Assembly: GCA_029204225.1 (NCBI GenBank)
Contig: CM055095.1
Location: 34,805,078 to 34,869,077 of the forward strand
Source of the DNA: Diphasiastrum complanatum
Lineage: Eukaryota > Streptophyta > Lycopodiopsida > Lycopodiales > Lycopodiaceae
Reading direction: 5' to 3'
Length of the DNA stretch: 64,000 nucleotides
A program made the position numbers and the translations under genes. Below the pieces are notes generated by a model. That model was not told the origin of the DNA. It made no database searches and was given only the letters and a program-made list of their open reading frames with translations. Shown piece by piece: positions 1 through 10,300 of the stretch. The stretch's first letter is position 1. Each line of letters starts with the position of its first letter.

Positions 1-421
1 TCCAAATATCTTCTTTTTCAAGCCTCTCTGAAAGTAGATGGATCCTTGGTTTCCAATTCTATGGCCATATATGCAAAATGTACATCCCAAACTTTGTGAT
101 CTCATGATGATCCTCCTGTCGATCCTCTTGTCGATCCTCATCTTCATGTTGCTTTTCAAGCCTAGTCGATCTCCTAGTTCCATGTGTACTTGACTCTCCC
201 TGTTCCATAATGACACTATCCTTGATAGTTTCATAGTACCATCTAGGCAATCTTCTAGTTTCTGATGTAGGATGCTTCCTGCCTGGTGAAGTAGGACGTA
301 AGTAAGTATCCCATATACTTGATCTCTCCTTCCTTTTTCCTTTCTCAACCAAGGTCACTCTTGGTACTTGGATTGGCGTAGGCGATACATGTGTCGATAG
401 ACTCCTGTAATAACTCGTCAC
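1..421 (-). pseudogene. Copia integrase-RT spacer and first RT residues
   Basis: An open frame of about 120 residues (421 to 59) is rich in basic and acidic residues and contains RRSTRLEKQ followed by a repeated acidic RQED run. This matches the low-complexity spacer between integrase and RT in plant copia polyproteins. Below 59 the sequence reads like the opening of copia RT (a DPSTF-like stretch) and runs off the window. The catalytic integrase is missing, since this spacer abuts the protease end at about 423-475. Identification rests on composition and context. Confidence 0.55.
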
Positions 422-422
422 A

Positions 423-1239
423 CTATATACATACAGATTCCTCCATCTTGGTTCTTATCATAAGGTATCTCTGAAGTTTGTACAACCGTCCTACAAGTAT
501 GCCCTTAGCTACTACTTCGTTATCCTTCCTCTTGATGAGACACCGCTCTTCATCAAACTGCACCACCGTGTGTTGCTTAGCAATAGCTGATACCGAGAGT
601 AGGTTTTTCTTAATTCCTGGTACATAAAGCACGTCCTTTATGTCTCCAATTTTCCCTGAAGGTAGTTGAACCTGTACTTTTCCAACTCCTTTAATATCAT
701 ATGTGTTGATCCATCATCTAATTTCTGAAAATAAGATAGCCAATCCCGTCTAGGTGTCATATGCTTCGATGTTCCTGAATCAATAAACCAACAGTCTTCT
801 TCCTTCGAGAAGCCACCACTAGAAGATGTCGATGCTAAAAACAACTCATAGTCTTCAAGATCCAAAGCACTCAATTTTGCATTGGGTGCTTCTTCTTCTT
901 CAGCAAAATTCCCATCCTGCTTTTTCTTGAACTTGTTGTGCCAGCACTCCTTTGCATAATGCCCTGATTTGCCGCAAACAAAGCGGTTTCCTTTTCGAAC
1001 CACTTTCTTTCCATCTTCTGATTGATTTGATTCATTCTCCTCCATATCTTGTTGCTTCTTCTTCTTCCCTTTGCCACCCTTCGTGGACCTTTGCTCTTGT
1101 TTCTTTGCTAGGAATGCTTGTTCCTTTAAACCGTCCCTATTGACAATATTTTGTTGTCTCATTTCTTCTTGTAGTAATATGGAATTCAGCTCATCGAAAG
1201 AAGGCCTCGTCTCCCGTAACGATAGTATCATTAAATAGC
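423..1239 (-). pseudogene. Copia gag C-terminus, zinc knuckle and protease remnant
   Basis: Reading down from 1239: a gag end with SLRETRPSFDELN, nearly identical to the copy at about 32110-32160; a Lys-rich stretch; a zinc knuckle reading [14 protein letters not shown], in which the first Cys of CX2CX4HX4C is Arg; then protease with FIDSGTSKHMTPRRD at about 750-790 (DSG active site); then the [13 protein letters not shown] protease tail. A frame break lies near 635. The copy at 31.9 kb keeps the Cys, so the Arg is a decay mutation here. Confidence 0.75.
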
Positions 1240-1297
1240 ACCCAGGCATGACCAAACTATAACTAAGGGGTATCAAATAAACATTAATTCCTAAATG
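1240..1297 (-). repeat. Short copia LTR fragment between RNase H and gag
   Basis: About 58 bp closely match the end of the LTR at 2400-2456 (shared words caggcatg and aaataaacatta). It lies exactly where RNase H coding stops at about 1300 and gag coding begins at about 1239, marking a recombination joint. Confidence 0.6.
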
Positions 1298-1299
1298 CT

Positions 1300-2062
1300 G
1301 TGAAAAACTGGATTCTTTGCCGATTCAATACAACTTTGGTTATCACATTGAAGTATTGTAGGTGTATCTTGCGCCATATGAAAATCTTGTAGAATCCTTC
1401 ATAACCATATTGCTTCACTTGCTGCACTCAGAGTAGCTTGGTACTCTGCCTCTATGGACGATAGTGCAATAGTAAGCTGCATCTTTGAACTCCAAGATAT
1501 AGAACTTGGTCCTGATCCAAGACTAAAGAGATAACCTGTAGTTGATCTTCGATATTCCACATCTCCAGCCCAATCCGCATTAACACATCCCTGCAACTGC
1601 AAAACATCTTGACTTCCATAAAATATACCAAATCGTAATGTACCTTTAATATACCTTAGTACCCACTTCGCAACTTTCTAATGAATTTGTCCTAACCATT
1701 CTAACATCATACGCAATATCTGGTCGTGTAGTAGTTAAGTAGATCAAGCTTCCACAAGCTATCTATATAATGATTCATCTATATCTTGATCTTCCTCAGC
1801 TTTAGTAAGCTTACATCCACTATCGTATGGTGTAGAAATAGGATTGCATTTGACATATTAAACTTCTGAAACTTCTTCAGAAGTTCATGAACATACTTAG
1901 ATTGAGAAAAAGACCATGTTCTTTTCTCCACACCTCAATCCCAAGAATATAATGTAGTGACCCAAGATCTTTCATATCAAACTCTGATGAGAAGTTGGTT
2001 CTCCTCCATGTTGACTCCACATGCAATGACTCTTCTTCGACAATCCGATTGCACACTTGCAA
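1300..2062 (-). pseudogene. Copia RT C-terminus and RNase H remnant
   Basis: A frame at 2062-1877 has DMKDLGSLHYILGIEVWR, the typical copia RT C-terminal segment. A frame at 1602-1399 has NADWAGDVEYRRSTTGY and SSIEAEYQA, the copia RNase H signature. The frame continues with a NQSCIESAKNPVFHS-like stretch to about 1300, then breaks at the LTR scrap. The 1603-1876 segment is RT/RH connection with stops. The RT end begins only about 50 bp from the primer site, so gag, protease, integrase and most of RT were deleted from this copy. Confidence 0.75.
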
Positions 2063-2111
2063 GACAATCTCTTTTGTAGAATCTCAATAGTTTCCAAGAT
2101 CAAGAAGCTTT

Positions 2112-2122
2112 CTCTGACACCA
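2112..2122 (-). other. Copia primer-binding site
   Basis: The minus strand reads TGGTGTCAGAG directly beside an LTR edge, one base from the initiator-tRNA-Met site TGGTATCAGAG used by other elements here. Confidence 0.65.
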
Positions 2123-2456
2123 TGTTGACATTTGTCGCTCTATTCCTACAATGGAGATACTAATAATACTAGGACTCACAACCAAGAATCAACATGAGAG
2201 ATTGAATATACTTGGATTAATCAAAGGAAGAGCATAGCTTGCTACAATGGAATGAGGGAGGTGGGTGTTATTAAGGCCAAAAAGCAATACTCTATAAAGG
2301 CCCTTTTGCGCCCTACTACATGCATAGAGGAATTCAAACTTTTACCTTGACTAGTATCTTTGAGTTTGACTTTGACTAAATTAAATAGGCCCTTATAATA
2401 GCACACAGGCATGGCCTAATCAACATTAGGGGTACAAATAAACATTATTTCTAACG
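2123..2456 (-). repeat. Copia 5' LTR (Co1)
   Basis: About 334 bp bounded by the primer site on one side and, near 2456, by the end shared with the 1240-1297 scrap. Similar sequence follows the primer site of the related copia at 33285-33379. The outer edge is approximate. Confidence 0.6.
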
Positions 2457-3189
2457 ATGAAACATAAGTCTTGAAAGTAGTTTCACTAGACTACTTCCCA
2501 AGTATGATATTTATGGTGGTGAAAGTGAATTCTTTGTGGATCGTGGTTGTGAAAGAGATTCACAGCTTGTTTTGTATGATGTACCCGAAGTCTAGAATAG
2601 TCTTGGAGAGTGTGTAAAACAAGATGAATCAATTGTTCTATCTTATGTCATAAATGAAACTATTGTTAAAGAAAAGTCTTTTGGAATAGCGGAATCATTT
2701 CTCGTGTGTGAAATGTTTCTCTCTTCAAGATGTTTGTGAAATGTGAATGGTAAAGCACTCTAATGAATGTTTGTGAATTGTGGTGGGACCTACAAATCTA
2801 TTAATCACATATAGCTAGACCATTCGTGACGGATAATCACAGAGCTCATTGGGAATCCTAGAATTGGGACTCATATGTAAGCTATTAGCCACCAATGTCA
2901 CTCGTGAAATTTGAGTTCCAAATATTGCTCGCCTTGGAGACAAAATTATAGAAAACTTATTGCAAGGTCTTGGGATCTAGGTGGTGAGAAAACAATTGTG
3001 GAATATTCTCCAAGTACAAGTCTCCTCCTGGAATCGCTTAAGCTCTATAAGTTTGCTAATTAATTTTCTGAAATTGCATGTCATTCGGTTTGAGATTTTG
3101 GTCGGGTCTCTTGAACACAAGGTATTTTGTACTCCCTTAGCACACATATACTAGTTGAAAATTTTTCAACTATCTATTTCGTTTTGCAG
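2457..3189 (+). other. No gene; decayed open stretch of unknown origin
   Basis: From about 2475 to 2730 the plus strand can be read with only one internal stop (near 2594), with no Met start and no family I recognise. It may be a transposon scrap or chance. The remainder up to the host splice acceptor is AT-rich intron-like DNA. No GDS-type esterase exon was found here. Confidence 0.3.
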
Positions 3190-3330
3190 AATTCTCCTAT
3201 ACCACCATCTCTTGTAGTGATTTTCTTTGGCACAAATGATGCGGCTTTTCCTCTTCCAAGTGGTCGAGGACAATATGTACCTATTCTTGAATACAAGGAC
3301 AACCTTAGGCATATTTGTTCTTACATGATG
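3190..3330 (+). CDS. GDSL esterase exon with GTND block
   Basis: A 47-codon exon after a ttttgcag acceptor, ending at a gtgagt donor. It encodes [13 protein letters not shown], the oxyanion-hole Asn block of SGNH hydrolases, then [14 protein letters not shown], the conserved helix that follows in IAH1-like proteins. It begins and ends in phase 0. Confidence 0.85.
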
Positions 3331-6300
3331 GTGAGTTTCAACTTTAAGATGGCCTTTTTTATATTGTGTACTTGATTTGCATATCTATTATGTGAATTTC
3401 ACAAGATTTTGCTGCCAATAAAGTACGTCATTTTTCAAAAAGTAAAGTATGTGATCTTGTCCATATCCAATTATCGACTCAGATTTAGATCAGAGTTACA
3501 ATGAATCTCGATCAGAAGGGTTTTCAAATATTTTAGGTTTAATGGAAGATTTAGTTTTTATGTTTTTTTTTGGCTAGAATTTGGTATTCGTCCAAGTTTT
3601 CAAAAATAGTATTCAATGTGATAACTTTTGGAAGCTAGAAAATGTGGGAGAGATAACTGTATGTTCTTTTATGGCAATCTATGCCAAAATCACATAATCT
3701 TTGCTATGAATCTTATTCTCTTGATACCTTGCTCGATTTGCTATTTTTTGATTATTTGTGAATTTTGAAACCAGTGGTAATGGTATAGCATGCTGTTGTC
3801 AAATCCTGCTGCGACTAACGAAAGATGTAATGGGTACAACTGGAGATGCCTGCTGCCGACATCGGTGAGAAAGTCGTCTGTGAGTGTCTCTGGTAGCTCT
3901 ATGAACAACAGGACCCTAAACAATGCGACGCCTCTGGTCTCTGTGTTGGGAAACATCATCGCCTTCGCTATCATCTAGGTCAGGATCAATCCGTGATCTC
4001 CTACGAGAGAAGAAGGACGTGATCTCCAGTTGTGTGGCAACGGCTGAACTGGTTGACATAGATCCTGCCGTAATAGAAACATATCTCTAACCATGAGTAC
4101 AACACGTCGTGAATCCTCGTATGCTGTAATGGATTTCAGTCTAACAGGTGTATCTCAGAAAAGGCAGTGATATCTCCCTCCGTCATAGTATATTGGGCAT
4201 CTGAATAAAAATTGCTCCTCAGATTCCACCTCGGATAGTGAACACAACTAACAAATCCTCTCCTCTCCTGGGATACCTTGGTAGCGTCCAGTCTCAATCT
4301 CAAGCTGGTGTGATGAATCCAAGATGACCCAGTATGAGTCTCAGACCATGTGATAACCCTGAAGCTAGATGGCGTGGTATCATTGGAAGCCTTGCCTTAC
4401 TGTATCCCTCTATAAAAAGTGAGTCCGTCGGGTTTGACCTTATCATAGTCGATCTCAAGACCATAATCGGAGATGATATGTCCAAGGTATTTGAGTTTTG
4501 TTTGAAAAAACTCGCACTTAGACTCCTTAGCATAGAGCTTTGCCTGTCTTAGAATATGTAAGACCGCATGCAAGTGTGCTTCATGCTCCTCAAGAGTCTT
4601 ACTATAATTAGAATGTCGTCCAAAAATACCACCAGAAATTTTCCCAGATATGTACGAAGAATATCGTTCATCACCTGCTGGAAAGTTGTTGGGGGCATTA
4701 GTTAGACCAAATGATAAAACAAAAAATTCATAGTGGCCATATCTAGAACGAAAATCAATTTTGGAAACATCCCTCTCATTAATTCTTATTTGATGGTAGC
4801 CCAATTTAAGGTCCAATTTGGTGAAATACTTAGCACCATTCAATCGATCCATTGTCCATCCTTAGTAATGGATAACGGTTTTTGATGGTTATTTTATTAA
4901 GCTTCTTATAGTCGACGCAAATACGTAAACCAGCGTCTTTCTTGCCAACTAACAACACAGGAGCTCCCCAAGGGGATTTACTGGGTCGAATATGGCCCAT
5001 ATGTAAATACTCTTGTAGTTGCCTAGCAACTTCATCTTTTTTCTTCGGGCTCATCCTGTAGGGAAAAAGCGATACAGGAGCGCTGTTATGAAGGAGATCT
5101 ATGTGATGGTCTACACCCTGTGAAGGGGGTAGACCCTCAGGCAAAGCTGCTCAGGGAATACATCATCATATTCCGTCCTAAGTCTTTTAAAGATTCTACC
5201 TTAAGGGGTATTTGCTAAATTAATATTTGAAAAAGACAATGCTTTGGGAGAAGACGATACATTGATATTAAAATCTTGAGTAGCAAAAGCATCTATATAA
5301 CAATCATCTTTTAGATAGCATAAATACGCGTGATACTCAGAATCTAATAAACATTGATTCGCTTCATGAGCAGTTACAAAACGTAGATCATGCACATCAC
5401 CTTTAAGATGAACCATAGAGCCATTATGCAAAAAGGATAAATTGTGTGTTACATAGTCCTTCTTCAATGACTTGTTTCTAGCGTAAAACCACTCTTTACC
5501 TAGAATTAGGTCTATGTTATCAAGATTCATAATATGAAAAGACAAACTATCTACATCTGAATCTTCAGCGGTAAGCGAGGGACGAATTGGTCCCAGACCT
5601 GCTGCTCCCCACCCGCCACCATCCTGACCATGTACTTGGTTTGGTCCCTTGGCGCTGTTACCAAGTTGAGCTTCTGCACCAATTAAAATTATGCGTCGAA
5701 CCATCATCAAAAAGAACACTTATGGCTTGACTGCCTACAAACCCATTCATACAAATGAGGTCTTGAGGTCCAAAAACTGCCGTATTAGAACAACAATTAT
5801 CACAAATTGTTTCATCCTTAAAGGATACATCAATGCAAGAAATTGAAAAATTACCTGGAGGCCGTTTCTTTGGGCAGTCCTTAGACAAATTCTCCTTCTC
5901 CATATAGGAGAAACACAACCCGTCGCTCTTGTCAAAGTTTGCCCTCTCCAACCAAGGACGCTTGTTTTTCTTTTCCGATGGGAAAGCTGTGTCAAAACCC
6001 TTCTCCTTACCCTTTTTGAAGGAGGCGCCTGAAGATGGCTCGTCTTTAGATTTGGATTTCTGGCCTTGCTGCTCTTTACGGGTCCTACATGTTTGCCATC
6101 ACAGATTTTGGCGAGGCGCATTGCATCTTCGAAGGTTTGTGGTTGATTGTGAAGGACCTCCAACTAATAGTCTCCCTGTCTGACTTTCTTACTGCTTTGT
6201 CTGATTGTCTGCTCTTTCGCTTCCGCAAACAACCCTGCAATTAAGCTTTACTTTACTTTTGTGTTCGCCTACTGTTGTTGTAGTGCACGCGCCGAGGGAA

Positions 6301-7266
6301 CTAGTCGACCATTGCCTTCGTATAGTCTCCTTTGTTAGCCTCATAACTCATCGCTGACTGAAGAGTAGTATGATATTGTTTTGCCTAAATATGACCAATC
6401 ATGATAGTGCAATAGTTGCCAGAATACATGGGGTCACCATTTTTGTGAATAGGGTGGATACACCAGGAAGGTGGGAAGCTAGAGATAACGACTAGGTTGA
6501 GGAGAGTGACCAAAATGGGAGAAAGCAATTCAGTAGCATGGATTAGTAACTCAAACTCAAGCTCCTTGACATCTCTCGCCTTGCAGGTCTTTAGTCTCTT
6601 GATAGCCGCAAGGACCATATCAGAGGTGAAGAAGGTGAACTCAGATGGACAATACATGAGTCAGTAGGTATAGTGTAGAGTGTGGTAGTGTAGTCAGTCC
6701 AAATATTTAGGTCAACCGGCATCTAGGAATAAACTCACGCCAAACAAAAAGCATCTGAAGAGGAGCTGTAGAGAAGATCAACGAGATGCCTCCCTTTAGA
6801 CACATTATAGGCACACTTTATATGACGGAGTATACAATGATAAGAATGACGAGTGGAATGGAGGAGGTGAGGAGCATGTGTACGTGCATGAGTGACAAGA
6901 TGCTGGAGTGACATTCCTCATCATACGATGGGGAGTGTAGAGAAGGCTTCTTGTGATTCCAATGGGATCTAGGTGCATGAACAAGTGTGGGATGGGAAGA
7001 TGATCGTGATGATGCGAGAGTGCCAAGATTGAAAGAAAGGAAAAAATGATTAGAGAGGGTAGTAGAAGGAGATATAAAGATAAAAACTGAAAGGGGTGGA
7101 GGATGGTGACCCCATGAAGTAGATAATCAATGACACTGACACTGTGGCCTCCACTGTGAAGATGACAAGTATAACTGCTAGAATCAGGCCTCAAAGCTAA
7201 GCCATTATAAATGACTAATTCATGGGTTTCCCCCAATTGTAATAAATACTCACCACGCGAGGTAAT

Positions 7267-7358
<92 letters not shown>

Positions 7359-10300
7359 AACTTTCATGCCAATTGTTTAGGTTTTTGAAATTTCCTCTTC
7401 ACTTTAAAATGTTCCATTCTAAAAAACTGAGAGGCATGCTTTCCATGTTACTATGGTTTAATAATCCTCATAGTGCTTCTTAATGATGATTTATTCTCCA
7501 TCTTTGCTAGCAACTTAGTTTTCAAAATGCTCATGACACAATGATAGTTGTAGCTAAGGTTCTTGAAAGTGGTTGAATTCATGCCTTTGTCTATTGAAGC
7601 CAACCTTTTTTAAATTCGATTGCCTATGTTTAATCATGAATTTCAGGAAAGTTTGTTGCTTCCTTGCATGATGACCTTCACAAAAGAATGGATGTAAAAG
7701 TAAACAATGTGTATTGAAATGTGTATGGAAGAGAGTCTTATTAGGTCAATGAGTACAAGTCGAAAGGTTCATGATTTGGCCAAAAGGTGCTTGCTTCATA
7801 TATCAATAAGTGCAATAAACTAGGCGTTCTTTTAGATAAGTCTATGAAACATCATATTAATAGATCTTCCTTTTGCACTTTCAAATATAGTAATTACTAC
7901 TTTCTAGGGTTTTCATTCACTTTTGAGTCTTTTGTCTTGGTTCAAGAAAAATTTGCATGGTCATTGCTTGTTTTAGATTTTAGTTGTTGTACCTACCTTT
8001 GGCACACGAGAAAATTTAGAGCATAGAATAAATCCACAGTGATAACCCAATAGGGTACAAATGTTTCCATCTTAAATAGTGGGTTATTGAGCTAATAAAC
8101 CTTTTACCAGCACACATGATTGCGGTGATATGATTGCTCATCTCTCATTGGCTTGTTGATCCTGATGTGAATAAAGATGCAAAATAGCTAGTCAATTATA
8201 GCTTTACCAATTGTAAAGAATGATCTAAAATAGACTCCATAAATAGGACATGTTTGATCATTGCATGAGATGAATATGTCTAGTTGTTTGTTGTAGCATT
8301 AATTGTTGTTAGTACTTTTCAGGGGCTCTCTGATACAACTCGAGTGATTTTAATTGCGCCTCCGCCCATCTTTGAGGAAGCACGTAGGACAGTTGCAAGG
8401 TAGTCATTCCTCTATGCATGTGTATTATCAATTAACGCATTGTTTGTGCTAATTAATTCTCTACATTCTTAACTTTGAGGAAGCAACAAAGCTTAATGAA
8501 TATGTAAATAGAGGTCGTGGATGCCATGGACTTTGAAGAAGCAACAAAAGCTTAATATCTTTATAGAGGTTGTGGATACCAAAGATTCAAATGTGCTATT
8601 TCTTGAGGCATTTTTCTAGTGTAAGGTATTAACAAGAAGATTAATCAATTTCATATATTGGAAAGTGTTCGTATTGTACACGTGAGTTGTTAATACGTGA
8701 AAATGCTCTTCATCTTACATGAGTTGTGTTATATGTTATGTCTACTTTTTGTTCCTTTGATATTTTGAAAAGATTTTGTCAAGTTAGTGATAATGATTGG
8801 AGGGCTTTTAGCATGCAATTCATAGAAGTTGGTGCTCTGCCTGCTAGAATTTTTTTTCCTTTGTTCAATTTTTCCTTCTACCTCGATCAGAATTGGGGCT
8901 ATGTTTTGGGTATGTTGATATGCAAATATGTGCTACTATTAAGAGGAACATTGCCAATTTTTTAGTTAATTGTAAATGGCTCTTATTTTGTTTGAACAAA
9001 AATTTCCCTCCAATTTCAGGGTTAGGTTTGGTGAGAAAGCTGCAGAGTATCTTGACCGCACCAATGAGCGAACAAGAGCCTATGCTGAGGCTTGCATAAG
9101 TGTTGCACAAGAGATGGGTGCTGGAGTTGTAAACCTTTGGAGTGCAATCCAAAAGAAAAGCAACTGGCAAACTGAGTGCCTTAGGTAAGGGGGAGTGTTA
9201 GAAGTAATGATTATTTAGTCATAGTTTATTGTTTAGTCTATTTTTAGACATTATACTATTTTAACCAAAACTTAAGTTTAGTAGTTGAAGCTGACTACAT
9301 GCTAAAGTAGTTTAAAACATGATTTTAGAATGGTACATTAGGGCTCTAATATTGCCCATGTAGGATCCTGGCTTCATCATAAATATGGTGCTTATGTAGG
9401 TCAATTGCACCACTTCTATTGGAGATTTGTTTTTGACATTGTGTTTGACTCTTGTTGTATCTTTGGAATCTACTTATTCCAAAGTGTAACTATTGTTATT
9501 TTCTCACAGACTCCTCACATGCAAAGTATCAAGAGATGTCTAATTTAGCTGAATTACAATAAGAATAGCTTTTCTAGGTGCATACTCATGCAAAATAGTC
9601 ATTCCATTGACAAGTGGTAAATTCGAGAGCAACCGTTGACAAAACTTTATTTGTTATCCATTTATTCTTGTGCATACTACTCAATTATTTCTTTCTTGTA
9701 ACACTACAAGGTTTCTTTTTTTTTTAAACCTGGTGAGGAAGCCAAATAGGACAATGGTTGCACAACACGAAGATGTTGTGATTCGAAATGTATGAAGTAA
9801 TGACTTCTCAACTTTCAACTAACAAGTTCAGAAAAGGCCTACAACCATTCCATCTGAGAATGAAAAGTAGGTTACAAGTGCAAGTTCATGAAAATCATAT
9901 TTCCCTTGGATTGAATTCTTTGATGTTAAGAGGTACCTAGAATCAACATTACATCCACACAAGATTTGCACAACACCGTAGAATAGTATAGTAAATTGAC
10001 AATCTCCAACTAAGATATAAAGACAATCAACGAAAGGTTGGTTTGCAAGCTTCCTACAATGGAACACTAACACAGAGTTCTCCTTCGAAGAAGCTCTCAT
10101 TTACAATCATCAACCACTTAAATGAGAGGAGACAAAGTATACTTGTACTAGTTAGAGGTCAATTAGTATTGGCACCCAAGCAAAAGGTTAGGACCATGTG
10201 AAAGAATTGGAATTGTCTTAAAATTAACCAAGTGACCAAATGAGCTAAAAATGATCACAGTGTAATCTATTAGTATTTTGGGTGTCTGAATCAATCAATG

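Larger units (their letters stand above)
1..2456 (-). mobile_element. Rearranged Ty1/copia remnant (Co1)
   Basis: Minus-strand copia pieces in a non-canonical order. Reading down from 2456 there is an LTR, a primer site, the end of RT, RNase H, a short piece of LTR, then gag and protease, then the integrase-RT spacer running off the window. Canonical order is LTR, gag, PR, IN, RT, RH, LTR. At least two copies or two large deletions must have been joined. Gag and protease closely resemble the copia copy at 30557-33379, so both belong to one family. No reading frame is long enough to be functional. Confidence 0.8.
4397..6163 (-). mobile_element. Ty3/gypsy remnant (Gy1): gag, protease, RT
   Basis: Reading down from 6163 are gag end, zinc knuckle, protease and RT N-terminal half, in gypsy order. 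RNase H and integrase are absent and no LTR was found. It is a relative of GyF (33380-35778): both share GKEWFY and an LSFLHN-type protease segment. It is inserted antisense in the first visible host intron. Several frame changes rule out function. Confidence 0.8.

Noticed and set aside
2457-3189. Search for the missing GDSL first exon here
   Set aside because: No FGDS, GGWG or GYNT-type coding found on the plus strand; the exon is presumably upstream of the window.
7211-7483. 90-codon plus-strand frame with a long Arg-Glu run
   Set aside because: It is the translation of the GA microsatellite; no conserved flanks.
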